Source: Calditrichia bacterium
GTDB taxonomy: Bacteria > Calditrichota > Calditrichia > RBG-13-44-9
Direction: 5' to 3'
Assembly (NCBI GenBank): GCA_026991005.1
Contig: JALXCH010000291.1
Span: 1-6,027 of the forward strand
Length of the DNA stretch: 6,027 nucleotides
Position 1 is the first letter of the stretch; each line of letters opens with the position of its first letter. A model generated the notes under the pieces. It did no database searches. It saw nothing but the letters and a program-made list of their open reading frames with translations, and was not told the DNA's origin. Below are positions 1-4,794 of this stretch, in pieces. Both the position numbers and the translations under genes were made by a program.

Positions 1-331
1 CATTCATATCTTCTCCGGCTCCCACCCCCAGCAGCCCCAGCGCGATTCCCTGCACGCGATTCATTGCCCCTACTCCAATGCCGCCAATTGCCACCCCCTC
101 CAGATTACCTCCGCTACCCACTCCCACCAAGCCCAGGGCAATTCCGCGGACCAGGGTATCGGCGCCTACTCCGATTCCGCCCAGAGCCACACCACGTACT
201 TCGCCAGTGGAGCCCACACCAATTCCCCCCACAGAAATTCCCGCCACCTGCCCGTGTCCGGCAACCCCCAGCAATCCTGCCTGGATGCCCCGCAGTACAC
301 CGGCTTCCGGGCCGTAAATTCCCAGAGAAAT
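1..331 (-). repeat. In-frame 48-bp coding repeats (16-aa Gly-rich units)
   Basis: Seven consecutive units encode, in order, ISLGIYGPEAGVLRG, IQAGLLGVAGHGQVAG, ISVGGIGVGSTGEVRG, VALGGIGVGADTLVRG, IALGLVGVGSGGNLEG, VAIGGIGVGAMNRVQG and the cut-off IALGLLGVGAGEDMN. The first unit is one residue shorter. Hydrophobic residues and glycines alternate, and the polar triplet plus V/L-x-G recurs every 16 residues. This is what a repetitive beta-solenoid or beta-hairpin stack would look like, although the fold is inferred. The DNA units differ from each other, so the array is old or selected at the protein level. Confidence 0.85.
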
Positions 332-574
332 TCCCCGCACCACCGCTTTCGCATTTTCCCGAGCACGCCAGAAGGTCAGATTGATTCCGGTTACCCGCAC
401 CACATTTCGATCGCTAAAATTGATACGCAAGCCGGTAAACTCCCGGGAATTCCCGATGCTGATCCCAAAATTAGAGCGCGGAAAATCCAGACTACCCGCC
501 TGCAACCGGATTCCCGGAATTAGCAGAAAAACGCCCAATACCAGCAAAAATACGATGTGGATGAATCGTACCAC
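1..574 (-). CDS. Secreted glycine-rich 16-residue-repeat protein, partial (runs off left edge)
   Basis: The reading frame is open from a GTG at 574-572 to the window edge (191 codons visible). The GTG is chosen because it begins a good signal peptide: basic Arg3, then a hydrophobic core around residues 5-20 (VFLLVLGVFLLIPG) and likely cleavage near LQAG at about residue 27. The G-rich GGTGGGA a few bases upstream could serve as a weak ribosome-binding site; a TTG further upstream is also in frame but has none. Residues 28-80 form a non-repetitive or degenerate part (GISIGNS, GLRINFSDRNVV, GINLTFW). From residue 82 to the edge, seven units of 15-16 residues follow the pattern [IV]-[AS]-x-G-[GL]-[IVL]-GVG-[AS]-x3-[VL]-x-G. 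It resembles Gly-rich surface-repeat proteins that I recall from Leptospira (LA_2272-like) and FCB-type bacteria, but I cannot confirm family membership. Likely exported to the periplasm or surface; function unknown. The C-terminus is not visible. Confidence 0.8.
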   Translation of the reverse strand, partial: MVRFIHIVFLLVLGVFLLIPGIRLQAGSLDFPRSNFGISIGNSREFTGLRINFSDRNVVRVTGINLTFWRARENAKAVVRGISLGIYGPEAGVLRGIQAGLLGVAGHGQVAGISVGGIGVGSTGEVRGVALGGIGVGADTLVRGIALGLVGVGSGGNLEGVAIGGIGVGAMNRVQGIALGLLGVGAGEDMN

Positions 575-870
575 TGCTCTATCCCACCAGAATGTAGAAT
601 TAAGTCTTCCGTTACACAAAAGGAAATACGGTATTTTGAAAAAGGTTTAAAACGTTGAGAAAGCTTTCCCCAATGGTGCTCAGGGATGAGGAATTAAAAA
701 CCTGCCCTCTGGATAGGTAAATTTCCTGCTTTTCAGAATGAAATGCAACGTCAATTTACATGTGGTTTATAAAATTACCTTAATCTAAATCGAAACATTT
801 GTTATTTTAAAATTTTTCAAAACGATATGAATTTATTAGAAACAGCTCTCGCACACAATGAGTTAAAAAT
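575..870. other. AT-rich intergenic region, no gene seen
   Basis: No reading frame here has both a start with a ribosome-binding site and recognisable protein character. It holds the upstream region of the minus-strand repeat protein. A poor sigma70-like pair on the minus strand (TTGTGT, 17 nt, TACATT, just upstream of the GTG) is too weak to call. The 770-870 part is strongly AT-rich and leads into the hairpin island. Confidence 0.6.
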
Positions 871-882
871 ATTTTTCAATCC

Positions 883-899
883 CCGTCCCGGAGGGACGG
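883..899. repeat. REP-like hairpin, GTCCC family (perfect 7-bp stem)
   Basis: CCGTCCC (883-889) pairs with GGGACGG (893-899) around a GGA triloop. It is followed by ATTGCC, as in the related but decayed unit at 1229-1245. It is the first hairpin of the 880-1930 repeat island. Confidence 0.8.
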
Positions 900-921
900 A
901 TTGCCCGTAACTCACAGATTT

Positions 922-981
922 GATTTGTGGGAATGGAATGCCCCTACATTTACACGTCCCGAAGGGACAGAATGAGATTTG
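922..981 (+). repeat. Direct repeat copy A with GTCCC-GAA-GGGAC hairpin
   Basis: This 60-nt unit begins GATTTGTGGGAATGGAATG and ends GGGACAGAATGAGATTTG. It contains the hairpin GTCCC (956-960), GAA, GGGAC (964-968). A second copy lies at 1864-1927: the first 22 and the last 27 bases are identical, and the short stretch between them varies and has a small length difference. Confidence 0.85.
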
Positions 982-1021
982 CTACAACAAATACAAATGT
1001 CCCGGGAAAATCCGTTGTTAA

Positions 1022-1038
1022 TTGTCCCTTCGGGACAA
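1022..1038. repeat. GTCCC-family hairpin in inverse orientation
   Basis: TTGTCCC (1022-1028) pairs with GGGACAA (1032-1038) around TTC. It is the reverse complement of the GTCCC-GAA-GGGAC core at 956-968, so copies of this family lie in both orientations. An A/T run follows. Confidence 0.8.
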
Positions 1039-1081
1039 AAAATTTTTTTATTGTTTCCAATTTACCCATATTTGAAAATAT

Positions 1082-1125
1082 CCGATAGGATCCCCTTGGG
1101 ATGGGCTATCCGACAGGATGCTGTG
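1082..1125. repeat. Cluster of small ATCC-based palindromes
   Basis: ATCCC-CTT-GGGAT (1090-1102) is flanked on both sides by near-identical words, ATCCGATAGGAT and ATCCGACAGGAT, each able to form a short ATCC/GGAT stem. It looks like a degraded part of the repeat island. Confidence 0.5.
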
Positions 1126-1134
1126 CATTTGCAT

Positions 1135-1153
1135 CCCATCGCTTCGCGATGGG
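1135..1153. repeat. REP-like hairpin CCCATCGC-TTC-GCGATGGG
   Basis: A perfect 8-bp stem (1135-1142 with 1146-1153) is closed by the triloop TTC. The stem is unrelated to the GTCCC family, but the loop is the same as in the hairpin at 1022-1038. Confidence 0.8.
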
Positions 1154-1228
1154 TGAAAATTTTTTTTAATAACGTTCCTGCAATCCAATTGATCGATAAA
1201 TTACAAATACATTCCCGAAACACAATCC

Positions 1229-1245
1229 CCGTCTCGTAGTGACGG
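1229..1245. repeat. Decayed GTCCC-type hairpin
   Basis: CCGTC (1229-1233) and GACGG (1241-1245) still pair, but the inner stem has a T-T mismatch. The flanks CAATCCCCGTC and GACGGATTGCC match those of the intact hairpin at 883-899, which marks it as a diverged copy of the same unit. Confidence 0.65.
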
Positions 1246-1373
1246 ATTGCCACCAATTCACAAATTCGATTTTAGGAAAAATGCTCCGCGATGAGTGAAC
1301 AAATTTTTCAAGAAATGTCCCGATGGGTAAATTGCGCCAATAAGACTTATGTACATCCCAATACCACATAGAC

Positions 1374-1390
1374 CCGTCCCGAAGGGACGG
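1374..1390. repeat. GTCCC-family hairpin (perfect 7-bp stem, GAA loop)
   Basis: CCGTCCC (1374-1380) and GGGACGG (1384-1390) flank GAA, and GAATGC follows, as after the other family members. It lies just outside the left 30-bp inverted repeat. Confidence 0.8.
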
Positions 1391-1401
1391 AATGCATCTA
1401 G

Positions 1402-1431
1402 CCCACAAATTCGAGAGGCTGTGTGAAAATG
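1402..1431 (+). repeat. Left arm of a 30-bp inverted repeat
   Basis: The arm begins CCCACAAAT and ends CTGTGTGAAAATG. It matches the reverse complement of 1844-1873 at about 26 of 30 positions, with all differences in the central eight bases. The two arms enclose 412 bp that hold the paired-hairpin element and AT-rich DNA. Confidence 0.75.
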
Positions 1432-1471
1432 CATTGTCGATGGAATATTTATTCATTGTCATTCAAAGTAA

Positions 1472-1605
1472 AATATAGCCCCGAGCTTCCAGCTCGGGGA
1501 AATTAAGGTCCAAACTACAAATTGGGCTTTAGCCCAATTTTAGGCTAAAGCCTGATTTTAGGAGAAAGATTAAATAATCCACGAGCTGAAGCTCGTGGCT
1601 ATATT
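1472..1605. repeat. REPIN-like element: two hairpins in inverted arrangement
   Basis: The left end reads AATATAGCC followed by the hairpin CCCCGAGCT-TCC-AGCTCGGGG (1479-1499). The right end is the hairpin CCACGAGC-TGAA-GCTCGTGG (1579-1598) followed by GGCTATATT (to 1605). Read in reverse complement, the right end matches the left almost base for base. The third base pair of the stem is C-G on the left and A-T on the right, a compensatory change. Two small hairpins lie between. This is the layout of a REP doublet (REPIN or BIME). No transposase gene is in the window. Confidence 0.75.
1519..1553. repeat. Internal hairpins of the REPIN-like element
   Basis: AAATTGGGCT (1519-1528) and AGCCCAATTT (1531-1540) form a perfect 10-bp stem with a TT spacer. 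AGGCT and AGCCT (1542-1546, 1549-1553) follow. The words GGGCTTTAGCCC and GGCTAAAGCC are variants of each other. Confidence 0.75.
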
Positions 1606-1843
1606 AAAAACAGTGCAAATTAATATTATTTAATGATTTTCCTTGAATTTTAGGGTTTGTGAAAATGCAAAGATACAAAAATATTCCTTTGTTGTTGACT
1701 TAATGATGGAGTCATAGAGTTCGTAGAAAAATACTAAATTCAGTAAGAAATAAAAATGATTCTACGTCCTTTGCTGCCACAGTTTTACATAAATATGGTA
1801 AATTGCAATATGCATGTTATTGATTAAATATTCTTCTGATTTT

Positions 1844-1873
1844 CATTTTCACACAGACTCTTCGATTTGTGGG
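1844..1873 (-). repeat. Right arm of the 30-bp inverted repeat
   Basis: It starts CATTTTCACACAG and ends ATTTGTGGG, and is the inverse partner of 1402-1431. It overlaps the start of direct repeat copy B by ten bases, so boundaries between elements are nested. The 1606-1843 stretch before it is AT-rich and shows no gene. Confidence 0.75.
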
Positions 1874-1927
1874 AATGGAATGCCCAACCCCACATTTATT
1901 CGTCCCGAAGGGACAGAATGAGATTTG
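1864..1927 (+). repeat. Direct repeat copy B with GTCCC-GAA-GGGAC hairpin
   Basis: Second copy of the unit at 922-981, with the hairpin at 1902-1914. A possible 68-aa frame starts inside this repeat at 1867, has no ribosome-binding site and is not called as a gene. Confidence 0.85.
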
Positions 1928-2079
1928 ATAAACCGGAACACCAAACGATTTTGTTAAAGGAAATTCACAGGCAGGTTCATTTAAACCGGAGAAAAAACTT
2001 TGGCGAAATTCACCGCTTTTTTGCAATTTCCGAATCACACAAATTGGATTCCACTGCCGGGGAAGGGAATTAACCAAAT

Positions 2080-2117
2080 CGGGGTTCCTGAATGTCCAGA
2101 AACCCCGACAATTTTTT
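2080..2117 (+). terminator. Hairpin plus T-tract at the 3' end of selD (strong on + strand)
   Basis: CGGGGTTCCTG (2080-2090) pairs with CAGAAACCCCG (2097-2107) with one mismatch around a 6-nt loop. On the plus strand it is followed by six T (2112-2117), the form of an intrinsic terminator. It sits only 7 bp beyond the selD stop codon, so it probably also ends the minus-strand operon. In that direction the tail is only ATTTGGTTAATT, so termination there would be weaker or aided. The plus-strand polarity would protect selD from antisense read-through out of the repeat island. Confidence 0.65.
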
Positions 2118-2124
2118 CCTGAGA

Positions 2125-3174
2125 TTATTCCAGAACAATGGGGCGGGCACGCGCCGGGATGATTTTTCCGATAATGCTGGCCTGTTCATCGCCCGTCTCA
2201 CGCAAATGGGCAACGCACGCCTCCGCTTCCGATTCCGGTAAGGTAATCAGCAATCCTCCGGAGGTCTGGGGATCAAACAGTTCGTTTAGCAGATGGGGAT
2301 TCATGTTTTCAGGTACTTCCACAAAATCTTTCAGAAACTCACGGTTCTCCTTTAATCCCGCGGGAATTTGCTTCTTTTCGGCAAAGGTCAACACTTCGGG
2401 AAGCAAAGGAATACTCTTCGTATCCAGCAGCGCGGTGGTTCCGCTACCCACCATCATTTCGTACAAATGCCCCAGCAAACCAAATCCCGTCACATCCGTA
2501 CAGGCGGTAACTCCGTGCTCTCGCATCACTTCCGAAGCCGATTTGTTGAGGCGCTTCATGACGTTGGTTACTATCTTCAGTAAATTCTCGGGCAGGAGTT
2601 CGTTCTTCAGCGCGGTAGTCAGGATGCCCGTTCCCAGAGGTTTGGTTAGAATGAGAGCGTCCCCTGGCCGGGCCGTGTTATTGCGAATAATCTTATCGGG
2701 ATGGGAAATAGCCGTTACCGCCAGCCCGTATTTAACCTCGGGATCTTTCACGGAATGACCGCCCAGGATTGCCACTCCGGCTTCCCGGGCTTTATCCCAG
2801 CCTCCTTTAATAATGTAGGCCAGATTGATTTTATCCAGCGTGGTGATGGGAAAACCTACTACATTGAGCGCCGTTAACGGCGTGGCACCCATGGCGTAAA
2901 TGTCGCTTAAGGAATTAACCACCGCAATCTGCCCGTAATCGTAGGGATCGTCCACCACCGGTGTGAAAAAGTCGATGGTTTGAATTATGGCCAGATCATC
3001 GCTCAGACGGTACACTCCGGCATCATCATGGGTTTCGATGCCCACCAGCAGTCGGGGATCATCCACTCCCGGAATCTCGCTTAAAATATCCTGCAGGTCA
3101 CCCGGACCGATTTTCGATGCTCAACCAGCGCAGGTAACCAGGTGGGTCAGTTTAAACAGTTCTTCCCGTGTCAT
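2125..3174 (-). CDS. selD: Selenide, water dikinase (selenophosphate synthetase), selenocysteine-containing
   Basis: SelD makes selenophosphate from selenide and ATP in the cytosol, the selenium donor for Sec-tRNA (SelA route) and 2-selenouridine tRNA. The frame is interrupted by TGA at 3123-3121. Upstream in the same frame is MTREELFKLTHLVTCAG, then TGA, then ASKIGPGDL. This is the SelD catalytic loop, where E. coli has Cys17 and Lys20, so TGA is read as Sec18 and Lys21 follows. The ATG at 3174 has GAGG five bases upstream. The full length of 349 aa fits the family (E. coli 347). Other motifs: DDAGVY (50-55, metal Asp51), TIDFFTPVVDDPYDYG (66-81), SDIYAMG (90-96, Asp91), GGHS (138-141), TDVTGFGLLGH (226-236, Asp227) and DPQTSGGLL (301-309). 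Ends TAA. Last gene of a probable operon; 67 bp separate it from the lipoprotein gene. A start at GTG 3066 would remove the catalytic loop and is wrong. Confidence 0.95.
3096..3123 (-). promoter_or_regulatory. Sec UGA codon and candidate bacterial SECIS hairpin
   Basis: UGA is at 3123-3121. Twelve bases after it, inside the coding sequence, GGUC (3108-3105) can pair with GACC (3099-3096) around a CGGGU loop. A G at the start of the apical loop, within about 16-37 nt of the UGA, is the usual bacterial SECIS layout recognised by SelB. An outer AUC/GAU pairing below a 3' bulge is also possible. The four-bp stem is short, so the hairpin is a candidate; the Sec codon itself is better supported, by the SelD alignment. 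Confidence 0.6.
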
Positions 3175-3241
3175 CTTTTCCTCAAATTTTCCTTCTCCGT
3201 TCGCTCAAGTAGAAATAAAGTAACATTTCCTCACAATTAAT

Positions 3242-3580
3242 TCAATCCCGGAAAAATTTTCCCGCCCCGGTATGCCGGAGGTAACCATTTTGCAGCGAGA
3301 GAAGATGTTCTCCGGACTGGCTATCCGATTCCCATCCTGTTACCGGAGTAAAGCGTTCCACAAAGGTGCGGGAATTGGCTCGCCAGGGGTAATAGGGACC
3401 GGGATAGGGACGTCCCACCCAAACTCCCCCGTAGCCCGGAGGATAGGGGCCTCCAATCCAGGGACCCGGAACGGCTACCCCCACTCCCACACTTACGTGG
3501 GCGGGCCCGGCACAACCGGACCATTGGAATAATGCGATGAGTGCTACCAGAAAAATACCCCATTTAAAGACAAATTTCAT
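3242..3580 (-). CDS. Small Gly/Pro/Tyr-rich lipoprotein of unknown function (112 aa)
   Basis: ATG at 3580 follows AGGAG (3593-3589) with an 8-nt spacer. The N-terminus is a lipoprotein-type signal: Lys2 and Lys6, a hydrophobic stretch (residues 8-18), then WSGC with Cys23 as the likely lipidated residue. Trp at the -3 position of the lipobox is unusual, so lipidation is likely but not certain. Residues 28-66 are low complexity: a VSVGVGVAVPG run, then a Gly/Pro/Tyr/Trp-rich part (GGPYPPGYGG, RPYPGPYYPW). Residues 67-112 are polar and end FFRD, then a TGA stop. I do not recognise the C-terminal part. It sits between the VOC lipoprotein (37 bp upstream) and selD, same strand, so probably co-transcribed. 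Likely anchored in the outer membrane facing the periplasm. No function can be assigned. Confidence 0.8.
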   Translation of the reverse strand: MKFVFKWGIFLVALIALFQWSGCAGPAHVSVGVGVAVPGPWIGGPYPPGYGGVWVGRPYPGPYYPWRANSRTFVERFTPVTGWESDSQSGEHLLSLQNGYLRHTGAGKFFRD

Positions 3581-3617
3581 TTTTCTTTCTCCTATTCATT
3601 TGTGATTGGACATGGAT

Positions 3618-4514
3618 TTACAAGAGCCAGATTTGCAAAGCCACCACGGCTCCTGTGGGATCGGCAATGAGCGCCACTTTCCCCTGCCGCACCTCGGAAT
3701 GCGGTGCCAGATAAATTTTGCCCCCCAGCTTTTCCACCTTTTCCATGAGGGATTGTAAATCGCTCACCTTAATATAGGGCAACCAGTTGGGTTTTACCCC
3801 CTGCCAGGGGACATGGGTTATTCCGGCGCGGGGTTTCCCATCTTTTTTAAGCACATAGTATTGAAAACTGGTGTCTGCAATCTGAGGATTGTTAAGAGGT
3901 TCCGCCGTGTACCCCACCAGCCGGGTGTAGAATTCCACCCCTAAAGTGACGTTTTCGGTGAGGTTTTCTTCCCAGAGCCATTCGAAATCGCGGATTTCCC
4001 GGTCAGGTGGATCTCCGGCGGTGGTATGCAACAGTGCCAGCAGTGCTCCCTGGGAATCGCGCACAATGGCAAAACGTCCCCGTTGGGGAATATCCTGCGG
4101 TTTACGCAAAACAGTGCCGCCCATTTCCTGCACCAGTGCCAGAGCACTATCCACATCCGGTACGGAAAGGTAGCTCATCCATTGGGCTCGATAATGTTTT
4201 TTCTTGATTTCCTCAACATACACAATTCCGCCAATGGGTACACCATTCTGGATGATGGTGAGATAGTTCCCCCGGTTGCTTTCCCGGAATTGCCAGCCGA
4301 AGAGCTCTCCGTAAAATTTCCGGGTGGCGTTTACGTCGTAAGTTAGCAAATCCCGCCACACGAATTTCCCATATAGATACTCGCCACTGGGCAGGGCGGT
4401 TACCGGAGGCAGAGTGAATCGGGAAGAAGAACACCCTGCCAGCAGTAAAAAAATCACCAATCCCATTACCAGAATGAAGCCAGTGAGTAATCGATGTGTT
4501 GAATGAGATCTCAT
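3618..4514 (-). CDS. Lipoprotein with two VOC (glyoxalase/bleomycin-resistance fold) domains
   Basis: The chosen start, ATG at 4514, has AGGAG (4524-4520) five bases upstream and gives a 298-aa protein with a textbook lipoprotein signal: basic start, core at residues 9-25 (FILVMGLVIFLLLAG), lipobox LAGC with Cys28. Ser29 rather than Asp suits outer-membrane sorting. The frame stays open upstream to 4610, but that start would bury the signal peptide. Domain 1 (about 49-165) opens FVWRDLLTYDVNATRKFYG and closes GRFAIVRDSQGALLALLH. Domain 2 (about 177-298) opens FEWLWEENL, has FYTRLVGY, and closes VALIADPTGAVVALQIW. These are the ends of tandem beta-alpha-beta-beta-beta modules like those of Cfp30B-type proteins. 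Arg54 and Leu180 occupy the place where many VOC enzymes carry the first metal ligand, so classic metal-dependent lyase activity is doubtful. A membrane-anchored, periplasm-facing VOC protein is unusual, as most are cytosolic. Substrate unknown. First gene of the probable operon with the small lipoprotein and selD. Confidence 0.88.
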   Translation of the reverse strand: MRSHSTHRLLTGFILVMGLVIFLLLAGCSSSRFTLPPVTALPSGEYLYGKFVWRDLLTYDVNATRKFYGELFGWQFRESNRGNYLTIIQNGVPIGGIVYVEEIKKKHYRAQWMSYLSVPDVDSALALVQEMGGTVLRKPQDIPQRGRFAIVRDSQGALLALLHTTAGDPPDREIRDFEWLWEENLTENVTLGVEFYTRLVGYTAEPLNNPQIADTSFQYYVLKKDGKPRAGITHVPWQGVKPNWLPYIKVSDLQSLMEKVEKLGGKIYLAPHSEVRQGKVALIADPTGAVVALQIWLL

Positions 4515-4581
4515 GCTTTCTCCTCTATTAAAATTTCGCGGCAATCGAGCATCAAATGAGTCGCTCCACAATTTCCTCCTT
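4511..4581 (-). other. Chain of mini-ORFs ahead of the VOC lipoprotein gene
   Basis: A strong AAGGAGG (4581-4575) lies five bases before a GTG (4569). That GTG opens a five-codon frame (MERLI) ending in TGA at 4554-4552. The stop overlaps an ATG at 4552 (TGATG). This ATG opens a 13-codon frame, MLDCREILIEEKA, whose TGA (4513-4511) overlaps the ATG of the lipoprotein gene (ATGA). The arrangement would allow translational coupling into the lipoprotein gene. It may be chance: the peptides are tiny and the second start has no clear ribosome-binding site. Confidence 0.3.
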
Positions 4582-4633
4582 CCAACCCCGGAAAACGCTT
4601 TTACCTTCACTTTCCTGAAAAAGGGAACTTTCC

Positions 4634-4645
4634 GAATCCGGATTC
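4634..4645. promoter_or_regulatory. Perfect 12-bp palindrome in the divergent intergenic region
   Basis: GAATCCGGATTC is fully self-complementary without a spacer. It lies 120 bp upstream of the VOC gene and 150 bp upstream of the plus-strand gene, where an operator for a dimeric regulator could sit. No regulator or second copy is visible, so the role is a guess. Confidence 0.3.
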
Positions 4646-4705
4646 AAACGAAGATATTTCCCCGTTGGGTTGTCGCTAAAATAGAACATTTTTTGGGTAC
4701 ACGCA

Positions 4706-4730
4706 ACCGGGAAGCAATAACCCGGTCTTT
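4706..4730 (+). terminator. Inverted repeat followed by a short T run (possible terminator or attenuator)
   Basis: ACCGGG (4706-4711) and CCCGGT (4721-4726) can form a 6-bp stem with a 9-nt loop, followed by CTTTTTC. No plus-strand gene lies directly upstream, so it could be an attenuator in the leader of the 4795 gene or an operator. The stem is short. Confidence 0.25.
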
Positions 4731-4794
4731 TTCAACGGGAAATTTCATCCATTTGTTTCGTAAAACACAATGGTAATTAATAAGGGGGCGCGCC

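Noticed and set aside
64..650. Several plus-strand frames rich in Pro, Arg and Ser
   Set aside because: They are antisense shadows of the Gly-rich repeat gene; the Pro richness is the complement of Gly codons.
979..1462. Frames on both strands over the hairpin island
   Set aside because: They run through hairpin repeats, overlap each other and have no ribosome-binding sites.
883..1927. CRISPR array
   Set aside because: Repeats are palindromic, in both orientations and irregularly spaced, with no constant spacer length and no cas genes.
1867..2073. Plus-strand 68-aa frame ending before the terminator
   Set aside because: It starts inside a dispersed repeat shared with 922-981, lacks a ribosome-binding site and has no recognisable protein character.
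2138..2758. Plus-strand 206-aa frame
   Set aside because: It is antisense to selD, whose family motifs on the minus strand are unambiguous.
2125..3174. Genome-wide reassignment of UGA, or selD pseudogene with a nonsense mutation
   Set aside because: The small lipoprotein gene appears to end at TGA normally, only one in-frame TGA occurs in selD, and it falls exactly on the catalytic Sec/Cys position.
4527..4555. Minus-strand promoter-like pair TTGATG, 17 nt, TTTAAT
   Set aside because: Its start point would fall inside or after the ribosome-binding site of the VOC gene, leaving no usable leader; likely chance in AT-rich DNA.
3618..4610. Longer 330-aa version of the VOC protein starting at 4610
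   Set aside because: It would put 32 residues ahead of a complete lipoprotein signal peptide; the internal ATG at 4514 has AGGAG at ideal spacing.
4787..4794. GGCGCGCC immediately before the ATG at 4795
   Set aside because: It is a rare 8-bp palindrome in AT-rich DNA and resembles a cloning site, but the surroundings look natural and nothing else suggests a construct.
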